This document shows, in pieces, positions 24,810-32,985 of a stretch of 64,000 nt of DNA. The stretch comes from Halomonas zincidurans B6 (GTDB taxonomy: Bacteria; Pseudomonadota; Gammaproteobacteria; Pseudomonadales; Halomonadaceae). Location of the stretch: assembly GCF_000731955.1 (NCBI RefSeq), contig NZ_JNCK01000001.1, positions 2,604,001 through 2,668,000 of the forward strand, given 5' to 3'. Under the pieces are notes generated by a model that ran no database searches, had not been told where the DNA came from, and saw only the letters and a list, made by a program, of their open reading frames with translations. The translations under genes and the position numbers were made by a program. Numbering within the stretch: the stretch's first letter is position 1; each line of letters starts with the position of its first letter.

Positions 24810-27800
24810 GCTTCTTTCTCGCTTTCCCCGCTGGCCGCATGGCGCTCCGTGCTCGTGTCTATGTTTATGGCCGAGCCCGCCTCACGAATGACGATGAAGG
24901 TGATCAGCTCGAAGTCGTCGAGACCTGCGATGGTATCGACCAGCGCCGTGGTTTCGCCGCCGCTGAACAGGCTGTCGATGTCCTTGTCTTCCTTCACCTC
25001 GATCATCGAGCGGATGGCTTCATCCAGTAGCGCCGAATAGGCGTGCATCTCCCTGCCGTCCTGGGTTTCCTCGTTGAAGGGGCGATAGACGGCTTCGACG
25101 GGATCGCTCACCCCCTTGCATGCAGTGCGTGCCAGGTCGAGCAGGCGCTTGACCTCGGTGTAGTCGCTGATCACCTCGCCGGTGTGGCTGATGTAGACCA
25201 GGTAGAAGGGGTGCAGGCGGTTCTGCTGCTGTAGGCCGCTTCCTTGGTGACCTACCCGCTGATTGAGATTGCGCAGGGTGAAGATGGCCCCAGGCTGCAG
25301 GCCTTTCTCTGGGCGAGCCGGCACGACGGTATGCAGCCCGTTGGGAATATGGCTCAGGTCGCCGTTCTCCTTCATGTAGCCCAGCAGGTCCATGCGAAAC
25401 TCGTTCAGGCCCAGGTCAGTGATCGACACGCCGGACTTGAGGTCCTCCATCTCCACCACTTCATCCTGCAGGCGACGCAGCTGCTCGCGACGGTAGGCGA
25501 CGTCGTTGGATTGGGCGTTGAGCACGTTGTCGTCCCCGGTGGCGGTGACGTCGGCGATCACCATGCGGTTCTCGACGCGCTCCTTGAGGTTGATGTACTC
25601 GTCCAGGCTGATGTCCGGCCAGTAGTTGACCAGCTGGATGCTGGCGTTGGGCGAGCCGATGCGGTCGATGCGCCCGAAGCGCTGGATGATGCGCACCGGG
25701 TTCCAGTGGATGTCGTAGTTGATCAGAGTGTCGCAGTCCTGCAGGTTCTGGCCTTCCGAGATGCAGTCGGTCCCGATCAGGATGTCCAGCTCGCGGGGTT
25801 CATTGGGGTACACCACGGCCTTGCTCTTGGCCTGCGGGGCGAACAGCGTCAGCAGGCCCTGGAAGTCGTAGTGCTGGCGACTATTGGGCATGGCCCCAAT
25901 CGTCGATTTCGGGGCGTCGCTGCCGGTAACCAGGCCGGTGTGCACACCCTGGCTCTCCAGCAATACAGGCGCCAGATTGTCGTAGAGGTACTTGGCGGTA
26001 TCCGCGAAGGCGGTGAAGATCAGCACCTTGCGGTTGCCCGGATTAATCGGCGAGGCCAGCTTGCTGGCGATCTGGGTCTTGAGGTGCTGCAGCTTGGCAT
26101 CGTCGGCCGGGGTGACCTTGGCCATTTCCTCCAGCAGCAGCTCGACCCACACCAGGTCGGTGCTCAGGTCATGCTCCCAGGACGGCAGATCCATGTCCTC
26201 CAGGCTGATCTGGATCTTCTTGCCCACCGTGGTATCGCCCGGCATGGGGATGCTGTCGTCATCGGGGTCGGCGTCTTCGAAGGACGCGGTGATGTCCGCG
26301 AAGCTCTCCGAACGGCCGGTCTGTTTGAAGGCCGCAATCTTATCCAGAATGATCTGGTAGCTATTCTGCAACCCCTCCAGGGTCAGGCGAAACGCCGCCA
26401 CCGAGCTCTCCAGGCGCTTGAGCAGGTTGGTCGTCATCAGGGCCTGCAGGCTCTTCTCTCGGTCCACCTGCTTGAAGCTACCGCCTCCACTGGACACTTC
26501 GGTGTCGTACATCTCCTCGTACTTCTTGAGGCGGCTGGGCAAGATGTAGCTGATCGGGGCGTAGACGGAGAGCTTGAGCTGGGAGAGCTGCTGGAAGATC
26601 TCGTTGAAGCCGATCACGCCGGGTCGGTGAGTGAGCGGGCAGTGAAACGAGAGCGGCCTGCGGCGCTCCGGGAAGCTGCCGATATCGCTGGTGTCGTAGA
26701 AGGTTTCGATATGCCGGCGTGAGCGGGCGATGGTGACGCTGTCCAACAGCTCGAAGAAGTCGAAATCCAGCGCCTGCAGGATGGCGCCCGTGGTGCGCTT
26801 CCCCGGCGGGAGCGCCGACCACTCGTTGAAGGTGGCCTGAGCGCGGCGGAAGATGCCCTCGATATCCTTGGCACCGCTCAGGTGGCGAGTCAGGTTCTCG
26901 GCCTCGCCTTCATAGGCCAAGGCCAGCTGGTTCTTCAGATCAGTGAAGCGGTTGTTGACCGGAGTGGCCGAGAGCATAAGCACCTTGGTCTTCACCCCGG
27001 CACGGATGACCTGATTCATCAGTTTCTGGTAGCGCGTCTCGCGATCCTTGTAGACGTCGTTGTTGCGAAAGTTGTGCGACTCGTCGATCACCACCAGATC
27101 GTAGTTGCCCCAGTTGACGCGATCCAGCGGCATGCCGAAGGATTCCCCGCGGGTGCGCTGCAGGTCGGTATGACAGAGCACATCGTAATTCAGGCGGTCC
27201 TGGGCCAGCACGTTGGTGGTCAGGTTGCGGTTGTAGGTCAGCCAGTTGTCGGCGAGCTTCTTGGGGCACAGCACCAACACGGAGCGGTTGCGCAGCTCGT
27301 AGTACTTGATGACCGCCAAGGCGGTGAAGGTCTTCCCGAGCCCCACGCTGTCGGCCAGGATGCAGCCGTTGTAGGTCTCCAGCTTGTTGATAACACCAGT
27401 GGCCGCGTCGCGCTGGAAGTTGAACAGCTTCTGCCAGATGACGCTGTCCTGGTAGCCGGTGCGGTCGTTGGGCAGCACGTCCTCGCTTAAGTCTTCCAGG
27501 AACTCATGGAAGATGTGGTAGAGCATCAGGAAGTAGATCCGCTCCGGTGGGTTTTCCCGGTAGACCGAAGCGATATGCTCGCGCAGCCGTTCGGTGACGT
27601 CCCCGAGCTTCTCCTCGTCCTGCCACAGCTGATCGAAGAGAGCCATGAACTGAGACGTGTGGGCTGGCTCGCTGAAGCGAGTGACGAAGTTGGAGACCGC
27701 GTTGCCCTGCTGGTAACCCAGATCCATCGCCGTGAAGCCCTGCAGCGGCATATAGACCGTATCGCCGCCTGGGGCCGCGACGCCGGCAAAGGGCTGCATG

Positions 27801-28177
27801 GCGGCCTGGCCCCGGTTGGAGCGGAAGCGGGCCTTGCGACGCATCCAATCGGCGCATTCGCGGGCGATGGCCCGCTGGGTCAGCTTGTTCTTGAGCTGAA
27901 TCTCGAATTCGCTGCCGTGGACACTGCGCTCACGCTCCGCCTTGGGGATGTGGAACTCGCGGTGCTCCTTGCGAAACTTGTCGCTCGCCTGGTCCGGCAC
28001 GAAGGTGGGTGAGGTGAAGATGAACTCGATCGACTCCAGCGCCTCCAATTCATCCTTGAGCGCCTCGTAGGCGTAGATCGAAAAGCAGGAGGCAGCAACC
28101 TTGAGTCGCGCACCGGGCCGCAGGGTGTCCTTCAAGTCGTCGCCGAGCAGCTGACTGACGTTGTCGATGATCTCCAT
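24806..28177 (-). CDS. SNF2-type helicase with PLD-like N-terminal domain (defence-associated)
   Basis: 1,123 residues, ATG 28177 with GGGGAG seven bases upstream. The N terminus (~1-190; KVAASCFSIYAYEALKDELEALESIEFIFTSPTFV) resembles the phospholipase-D-like domain of this helicase family, but no HxK catalytic motif is visible, so it is probably a non-catalytic binding domain. SF2/SNF2 motifs: Walker A ILADSVGLGKTFTAL (~272-286), DESH in VVIDESHNFRN (~365), SATPVNN, LIGTDCISEGQNLQ and QRFGRIDRIGS. It likely translocates on DNA. First gene of the operon helicase-DUF4391-mod-rhuM-res, so it is made in step with the methylase. SNF2 helicases of DISARM are relatives, but DrmA/DrmB are absent here. 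Confidence 0.87.
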   Translation of the reverse strand: MEIIDNVSQLLGDDLKDTLRPGARLKVAASCFSIYAYEALKDELEALESIEFIFTSPTFVPDQASDKFRKEHREFHIPKAERERSVHGSEFEIQLKNKLTQRAIARECADWMRRKARFRSNRGQAAMQPFAGVAAPGGDTVYMPLQGFTAMDLGYQQGNAVSNFVTRFSEPAHTSQFMALFDQLWQDEEKLGDVTERLREHIASVYRENPPERIYFLMLYHIFHEFLEDLSEDVLPNDRTGYQDSVIWQKLFNFQRDAATGVINKLETYNGCILADSVGLGKTFTALAVIKYYELRNRSVLVLCPKKLADNWLTYNRNLTTNVLAQDRLNYDVLCHTDLQRTRGESFGMPLDRVNWGNYDLVVIDESHNFRNNDVYKDRETRYQKLMNQVIRAGVKTKVLMLSATPVNNRFTDLKNQLALAYEGEAENLTRHLSGAKDIEGIFRRAQATFNEWSALPPGKRTTGAILQALDFDFFELLDSVTIARSRRHIETFYDTSDIGSFPERRRPLSFHCPLTHRPGVIGFNEIFQQLSQLKLSVYAPISYILPSRLKKYEEMYDTEVSSGGGSFKQVDREKSLQALMTTNLLKRLESSVAAFRLTLEGLQNSYQIILDKIAAFKQTGRSESFADITASFEDADPDDDSIPMPGDTTVGKKIQISLEDMDLPSWEHDLSTDLVWVELLLEEMAKVTPADDAKLQHLKTQIASKLASPINPGNRKVLIFTAFADTAKYLYDNLAPVLLESQGVHTGLVTGSDAPKSTIGAMPNSRQHYDFQGLLTLFAPQAKSKAVVYPNEPRELDILIGTDCISEGQNLQDCDTLINYDIHWNPVRIIQRFGRIDRIGSPNASIQLVNYWPDISLDEYINLKERVENRMVIADVTATGDDNVLNAQSNDVAYRREQLRRLQDEVVEMEDLKSGVSITDLGLNEFRMDLLGYMKENGDLSHIPNGLHTVVPARPEKGLQPGAIFTLRNLNQRVGHQGSGLQQQNRLHPFYLVYISHTGEVISDYTEVKRLLDLARTACKGVSDPVEAVYRPFNEETQDGREMHAYSALLDEAIRSMIEVKEDKDIDSLFSGGETTALVDTIAGLDDFELITFIVIREAGSAINIDTSTERHAASGESEKEA

Positions 28178-28480
28178 GGCACGGCTCCCCTGCGGTTCCC
28201 TGGCCGCCTGTGGGCGGTCTCGTCATTGTGGTTGAGCACAAGACTCAAGCTTATATCAAGGGCTTAGCATCATGAAACGCAGCGGTTCATTTCTTCTCGC
28301 CCGATGCGGATATCCTGAAACCAGCTTAAATGGCTCGAGCATATAACTGCACATAACTTATAAAAAGTTAAGTTTATATTCTTTCATACTTTGCTTCTGG
28401 CACGATGAGCCAGAATACTCGACGATGGGAGCTATTTCAGGCCACGCTGGCCCGGGCGATGAGCAAGGATTGGAGCGCGC
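28178..28480. other. Divergent promoter region of the restriction operon and CheB/CheR kinase
   Basis: 303 bp without a gene. It contains a markedly AT-rich block at 28335-28385 with the near-palindrome AACTTATAAAAAGTTAAGTT (28356-28375), likely to hold -10/-35 elements for one or both directions. I cannot choose exact boxes. The AT content is far below the local GC, marking the right edge of the restriction module. Confidence 0.5.
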
Positions 28481-30892
28481 ATGAACGAAGATCAGCAGCC
28501 TACCAGCGAGAGTGAAGCGGACGGTCGCAATCCCACTACGGTCGTGGGGATCGGCGCCTCGGCCGGCGGTCTCGCGGCGCTCAAGCGGTTCTTCTCGAAC
28601 GTCACCGAGCAATCGGGACTGGCCTATGTCGTCGTCATGCATCTGTCTCCCGAGCACAAGAGCCATCTGGCCGATCTGCTGCAACCGCACTCGAAGCTGC
28701 CCGTTCAGCAGGTCACGGAGACCGTGCCCCTGCTGGCGGATCACGTCTACGTGATCCCGCCGGGGCGCAACCTCAATACCGTCGACACCCACCTGCGGCT
28801 CTCGCAACTCGAGGACAAGCGCCGCGAGCGAGCGCCCATCGATCACTTCTTCCGCACGCTCGCCAATACCTTCGATGGCGATTCCGTGGGGGTGATTCTC
28901 ACCGGCACGGGCTCGGACGGCACGCTGGGCATCAAGGAGATCAAGGCGCACGGCGGCCTGACAGTGGTTCAGGACCCCCGCGAGGCGGAGTTCGACGGCA
29001 TGCCGCAGAGCGCGCTCTCCACCCGGCTCGTCGATCGGGTCCTGCCCTTGGACCAGATCGCCGGGGAGATCATCCGTTATGCCAGGACGCAGCCGCGAAT
29101 CGTGCTACCCAAGGGGGGCGAAGACCCGGACGAAGCCCAGCGCGCCATCCAGCAGAAGATTTTCGCCCAGGTCCGCGCACGCTGCGGGCGTGACTTCACT
29201 CGCTACAAGCGCTCCACGGTGATGCGCCGTATCCAGCGGCGCATGCAGCTTCACCACATCGAGGATCTCGGCCAATACCTCGACATGCTGCGCGAACAGC
29301 CCGAGGAAACCCGCGCACTGGCCGACGAATTCCTGATCACCGTGACCAACTTCTTTCGCGATCGAGAGGTCTTCGAAGCGCTGGAGAAGGATGTCATTCC
29401 GCAGCTGTTCGCCGACAAGGGCCACGAGGATCAGATCCGCATCTGGTCGGTGGGGTGCGCGACCGGCGAGGAGGCCTATTCACTGGCCATGCTGTTGCTG
29501 GAGGCGGCATCGCGCCACGCAAGCCCGCCACAGCTGCAGGTCTTTGCCTCCGACCTGCACGATCATTCTTTGAAGACCGCGCGCGATGGGTTGTATTCGG
29601 GAGATATCGAGATCGATGTCTCCGCCGAACGCATTCGCCGCTTTTTCGTCAAGGAGAACGGTGGATTCCGGATTCGTCGGGAGGTGCGCGAGCTGGTGGT
29701 CTTCGCCCCGCACAACCTGCTCGGCGACCCGCCGTTTTCCAGACTCGACCTGATCGCCTGCCGCAATGTGCTGATCTACCTGCAGCGTGACGTTCAGCAG
29801 GATGTGATCGAGGTCTTTCACTATGCGTTGAACCCCGACAGCTACCTCGTGCTGGGCACCTCGGAGACCGCCGATCGCTCCGACCTGTTTCACGTCGAGA
29901 ACAAGCAGTTGTGCTTGTACCGCAAGCGCAACGTACCCACCCATGGCCTTCACCTGCCGGTGTTTCCGCTGGCCCAGAGCCGAAGACGGCCCCAGGACGA
30001 GGAACCAGCGGAAGCGAATCCACGCGCGCTGCAAACCTACGGTGCGCTGCACCAGAGGATGGTCGAGCGCTATGCGCCGCCGAGCATCCTGATCAATGCC
30101 GATCACAAGGTGGTGCATTTCTCCGAGCATGCCGGGCGCTTTCTGGTGCACCCCGGCGGGGAACCGACCTCGAACGTCTTCAAACTGCTGCGCGATGAGC
30201 TGCGCCTAGACCTGCGCGCCGCCCTGGTAGCCGCCGACAAGGAGAGCCAGGCGGTTCGCTCGAAGCCGATTGCGGTGCGTCTGGAGGGCGAGCAACGCAA
30301 CGTCATCATGCACGTGCGCCCCGCCGAGTCACGCGAAGACCAGGGCCTGATTTTGGTGATCTTCGAGGAACGCACGGACAACCATGCGACGCCCGCGCGT
30401 ACCTTCGACGCCCAGAGCGAAGCCTCCTCGCGGGAACTCGAGGCGGAGCTGGATCTCAACGAGCAGCGTCTGCAAGCGGTGATCGAGGAATACGAGACCG
30501 GGCAGGAGGAGATGAAGGCGGCCAACGAAGAGCTGCAGTCGGCCAACGAGGAACTGCGCTCGACGATGGAAGAGCTCGAGACTTCCAAGGAGGAGCTTCA
30601 GTCGATGAACGAGGAGCTCGCCACGGTCAATCAGGAAAACCGCCACAAGGTCGAGGAACTCAGCCAGCTTTCCAGCGATCTGCAGAACCTGCTGACGGCC
30701 ACCGACATCGCCACGATCTTCCTCGACCGCGAGCTGCGCATCCTGCGCTTCACGCCCCAGGTCGGCGCGCTGTTCAACATTCGCATGGCCGATCGCGGCC
30801 GGCCGCTGTCGGACCTGACCCATCGCCTGGGCTACGACGGCCTGACCGCCGACGCCCAATCGGTACTCGACCAGCTCACCCCGGTCGAGTAG
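28481..30892 (+). CDS. CheB-CheR-PAS hybrid, N-terminal part (gene interrupted by in-frame TAG)
   Basis: 803 residues to an amber codon at 30890-30892. CheB methylesterase domain ~20-200 (GIGASAGGLAAL, VVMHLSPEHKSHL, ILTGTGSDGTLGI: the Ser/His/Asp triad). CheR methyltransferase domain ~215-480 (RDFTRYKRSTVMRRIQRRMQLH, WSVGCATGEEAYSLAM, LIACRNVLIYL). A PAS-like region, then a long coiled coil (~650-745, repeated EEL). A further PAS is cut after LDQLTPVE. The frame continues without shift after the TAG as EVRDHEDHWYLTRVRPYR, straight into the kinase gene. Family proteins of this layout are single CheB/CheR-PAS-histidine kinases. So this is either a nonsense mutation or a readthrough site. Confidence 0.85.
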   Translation: MNEDQQPTSESEADGRNPTTVVGIGASAGGLAALKRFFSNVTEQSGLAYVVVMHLSPEHKSHLADLLQPHSKLPVQQVTETVPLLADHVYVIPPGRNLNTVDTHLRLSQLEDKRRERAPIDHFFRTLANTFDGDSVGVILTGTGSDGTLGIKEIKAHGGLTVVQDPREAEFDGMPQSALSTRLVDRVLPLDQIAGEIIRYARTQPRIVLPKGGEDPDEAQRAIQQKIFAQVRARCGRDFTRYKRSTVMRRIQRRMQLHHIEDLGQYLDMLREQPEETRALADEFLITVTNFFRDREVFEALEKDVIPQLFADKGHEDQIRIWSVGCATGEEAYSLAMLLLEAASRHASPPQLQVFASDLHDHSLKTARDGLYSGDIEIDVSAERIRRFFVKENGGFRIRREVRELVVFAPHNLLGDPPFSRLDLIACRNVLIYLQRDVQQDVIEVFHYALNPDSYLVLGTSETADRSDLFHVENKQLCLYRKRNVPTHGLHLPVFPLAQSRRRPQDEEPAEANPRALQTYGALHQRMVERYAPPSILINADHKVVHFSEHAGRFLVHPGGEPTSNVFKLLRDELRLDLRAALVAADKESQAVRSKPIAVRLEGEQRNVIMHVRPAESREDQGLILVIFEERTDNHATPARTFDAQSEASSRELEAELDLNEQRLQAVIEEYETGQEEMKAANEELQSANEELRSTMEELETSKEELQSMNEELATVNQENRHKVEELSQLSSDLQNLLTATDIATIFLDRELRILRFTPQVGALFNIRMADRGRPLSDLTHRLGYDGLTADAQSVLDQLTPVE

Positions 30893-30931
30893 GAGGTAAG
30901 GGACCACGAGGATCATTGGTACCTGACCCGG

Positions 30932-32152
30932 GTGCGGCCCTACCGCAACGTCGACGACCGCATCGATGGGGTGGTGATCACCTTCATCGACATCACCGAT
31001 CGCAAGCGCTTCGAGGAAAATCTGCGCGCCAGCGAAGAGCGCTTTCGCGTGCTCGTCGATACCTCGGCACAGATCATCTGGACCACCGATGCCGAGGGCG
31101 CCGCGGTCGAGGACTCGCCCTCCTGGCGAAGCTACACGGGCCAGACCTACGAGCAGTTGAAAGGCTGGGGCTGGGCCCAGGCCATCGAACCCGGCGACCG
31201 CGATCAGGCACAGGCGACATGGCGGCAAGCCGTCGAGACCGTCGCACCGCTGCATAACGAGTTCCGCCTTTATCATGCCCCCAGCCGGGAGTATCGCTGG
31301 ACCGAGGTCAGGGCAGGCGCCCTGTGCGCAGCCGACGGGACGATTCGCGGCTGGGTCGGCATGATGAGCGATACCAACGAGCAGAAGCTCGCCGAGCAGG
31401 CGCTCAAGGATATCAACGAGACCCTCGAGGCGCGTGTCCAGGAACGCACGCAGCAGGTTCGCGACCTGGCATCGAGACTGACCATGGCCGAGCAGGAGGA
31501 GCGTCGGCGGGTTTCCCAGGTGCTTCATGACGACCTGCAGCAGCTGCTCTATGGCCTGCAGATGAGACTGCGCATGGCTCAGGACAAGCTCAAGACGCAG
31601 GACAATGGGGACTTGCAAGAACTCCTCGCCGGCACGCAGGCGTGGGTGGTCCAGGCCATTGAAACGACCCGCCAGGTGACCGTGGATCTCAGCCCGCCCA
31701 TTCTCAAGAGGGAAGGCCTCGTCGACGCCCTGGGGTGGCTGAAACGGCAGATGAAGCAACTGCACGGCCTCGATGTGGAGGTGTCTGCTCTTCAGCCACC
31801 GGACATCCTCGACGAAGACATGCGCGTGCTGCTTTTCCAGGTCGTCAGGGAACTGCTCTTCAATGTGAAGAAGCACGCCAACGTGGACCAGGCGCGGGTC
31901 GAACTCGACCAGACGAACGCGCAGGTAGTCATTCGCGTCAGCGACTCGGGAGACGGTTTCGATCTCGCGGTCATGGAGGCGCAGCAGGACGAGCATCCCG
32001 GGTTCGGGCTGTTCAGCATCCGCGAGCGGCTACGCCTGCTCGGCGGTCACATGGAGATCGATGCGGCACCCGGCACGGGTACTTCTATACTGGTGACAGT
32101 ACCGCTGAAGCGTGAAGCGGAAAAGGAGACTTCGCAGGCGGCCTCTCAATAG
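30932..32152 (+). CDS. PAS-histidine kinase (HisKA_3), C-terminal half of the split sensor
   Basis: Frame open from 30893; the first usable start is GTG 30932 (MRPYRNVDD), with no SD at the right distance. It holds the end of the broken PAS (GVVITFIDITDRKRFEE), a PAS_3 domain (~35-160, NEFRLYHAPSREYRWTEVRAG), and the NarL-type kinase motif EQEERRRVSQVLHDDLQQLLYGLQMRL, where the His of LHDDL is phosphorylated. An HATPase with VRELLFNVKKHAN, SDSGDGFD and GFGLFSIRERLRLLGG follows. It would phosphorylate the receiver protein encoded 65 bp downstream. Without readthrough of the amber codon it is separated from its CheB/CheR sensor part. Confidence 0.83.
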   Translation: MRPYRNVDDRIDGVVITFIDITDRKRFEENLRASEERFRVLVDTSAQIIWTTDAEGAAVEDSPSWRSYTGQTYEQLKGWGWAQAIEPGDRDQAQATWRQAVETVAPLHNEFRLYHAPSREYRWTEVRAGALCAADGTIRGWVGMMSDTNEQKLAEQALKDINETLEARVQERTQQVRDLASRLTMAEQEERRRVSQVLHDDLQQLLYGLQMRLRMAQDKLKTQDNGDLQELLAGTQAWVVQAIETTRQVTVDLSPPILKREGLVDALGWLKRQMKQLHGLDVEVSALQPPDILDEDMRVLLFQVVRELLFNVKKHANVDQARVELDQTNAQVVIRVSDSGDGFDLAVMEAQQDEHPGFGLFSIRERLRLLGGHMEIDAAPGTGTSILVTVPLKREAEKETSQAASQ

Positions 32153-32217
32153 CCTTGCGAGAAATAGCCTTGCGAGATATTTCGGTAATGTCGCCATGGA
32201 TTTCAAGGGATTGAACG

Positions 32218-32625
32218 ATGGGTAAAGAGAACGCGGCACGCATCTTCGTCGTCGAAGATCATGTGCTCATGCAGAAAATGCTCAATGAGTTCATTTCGCA
32301 GGAAGCGGACCTGGAGGTCTGCGCCACTGCCGACTCCGGCGAGGCGGCCCTGGAGAATCTCGCCCAGGCCTCGCCGGATCTCATGCTGATCGACCTGTCG
32401 TTGCCCGGGGTCAGCGGGCTCGACCTCATCAGTTCGGTGAAGGCTCTCTATCCCCAACTGCCCTGCGCCATCCTGTCCGGCCATGGCGAGCGGCACTATG
32501 CCGAGCAGGCCATGGCCGCCGGCGCCCAAGGCTATGTCTTGAAGGGCGACCCCGGCGAGCTGCCTAGCGCCATTCGCCAGATGATGCAGGGCGAGCGCTA
32601 TATCAGCAAAGCCCTGCAGTATTGA
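32218..32625 (+). CDS. Receiver-only response regulator
   Basis: 135 residues: a single REC domain with acidic pocket VVEDH, phospho-acceptor Asp in LMLIDLSLPG, switch residue Ser in AILSGHGE, and Lys in YVLKGD. The sequence ends at QGERYISKALQY, where NarL/FixJ regulators would start the DNA-binding HTH; no output domain follows. It is likely the partner of the split kinase just upstream and acts by protein interaction, or is a truncated NarL regulator. ATG 32218 has AAGG upstream. Confidence 0.85.
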   Translation: MGKENAARIFVVEDHVLMQKMLNEFISQEADLEVCATADSGEAALENLAQASPDLMLIDLSLPGVSGLDLISSVKALYPQLPCAILSGHGERHYAEQAMAAGAQGYVLKGDPGELPSAIRQMMQGERYISKALQY

Positions 32626-32649
32626 GCCGTTGAGTCGTCTCGGCGGTGA

Positions 32650-32701
32650 CTCGAGAGAGGGTCTCGAGAGGGTCTCGAGAGAGTCCCGAGAGAGTCCCGA
32701 G
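32650..32701. repeat. Short tandem repeat (~11-13 bp unit, about 4 copies)
   Basis: Units TCGAGAGAGGGTC (32651), TCGAGAGGGTC (32664), TCGAGAGAGTCC (32675) and CGAGAGAGTCC (32687) follow one another with small length changes. It is non-coding, directly upstream of a terminator, and self-complementary in part (CTCGAG, GGGTCTCGAGA). Confidence 0.75.
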
Positions 32702-32731
32702 AAAAAACTGCCGACAGCAGGCTGCCGGCAG
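32702..32731 (-). terminator. Intrinsic terminator for the minus-strand transcript
   Basis: On the minus strand CTGCCG-g-CAG-cctg-CTG-t-CGGCAG (32731-32708) is followed at once by six T (32707-32702). This is a textbook rho-independent terminator for transcription of the membrane GGDEF gene that ends at 32986. Confidence 0.8.
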
Positions 32732-32798
32732 TGCACGGACTTGCTTCGAGCTTCACCAAGCCTGTTGGCAAGATCAAGAGTCGCGAATTTGTTGCGAC

Positions 32799-32900
32799 TT
32801 AAGAGTTGCGACCGCCACCATTGCTGTTCTTGCCGCCCTTGTGGCCAGCTTCAGAGGCTTTTTCCGGATCGTTGGCAACATTGCCATCGGCGGGAGGGAT
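32799..32900 (-). pseudogene. KGG-motif stress protein (con-10/GsiB-like) remnant
   Basis: On the minus strand the frame reads DGNVANDPEKASEAGHKGGK NSNGGGRNS then stop (TAA at 32801-32799). This is the KGG signature (F/V-A-N/D-D-P-E-K/R-A-S-E-A-G-x-KGG) of small hydrophilic stress proteins. There is no start: the codon before ATC-CCT is TAA, and the conserved N-terminal part is missing or frameshifted. It lies between the GGDEF gene and its terminator, so it would be co-transcribed. Decayed gene, or one with a sequencing-type indel at its 5' end. Confidence 0.7.
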
Positions 32901-32985
32901 TTAGCACTCCGCTTTAACCTTGAACATCAGCAATCAGCTTCACCGAGCTGAAATGAGCGGTTGATCCGGGTCAGGCTCGCCGCTT

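Noticed and set aside
18130..28177. DISARM or BREX system
   Set aside because: There is no DrmA, DrmB (DUF1998), PglX/PglZ or BrxC-like gene. The methylase has the type III Mod layout and is paired with a type III-like Res.
32650..32701. CRISPR array or phase-variation tract
   Set aside because: The repeats are 11-13 bp, imperfect and without spacers, and they lie outside any coding region or promoter that they could switch.
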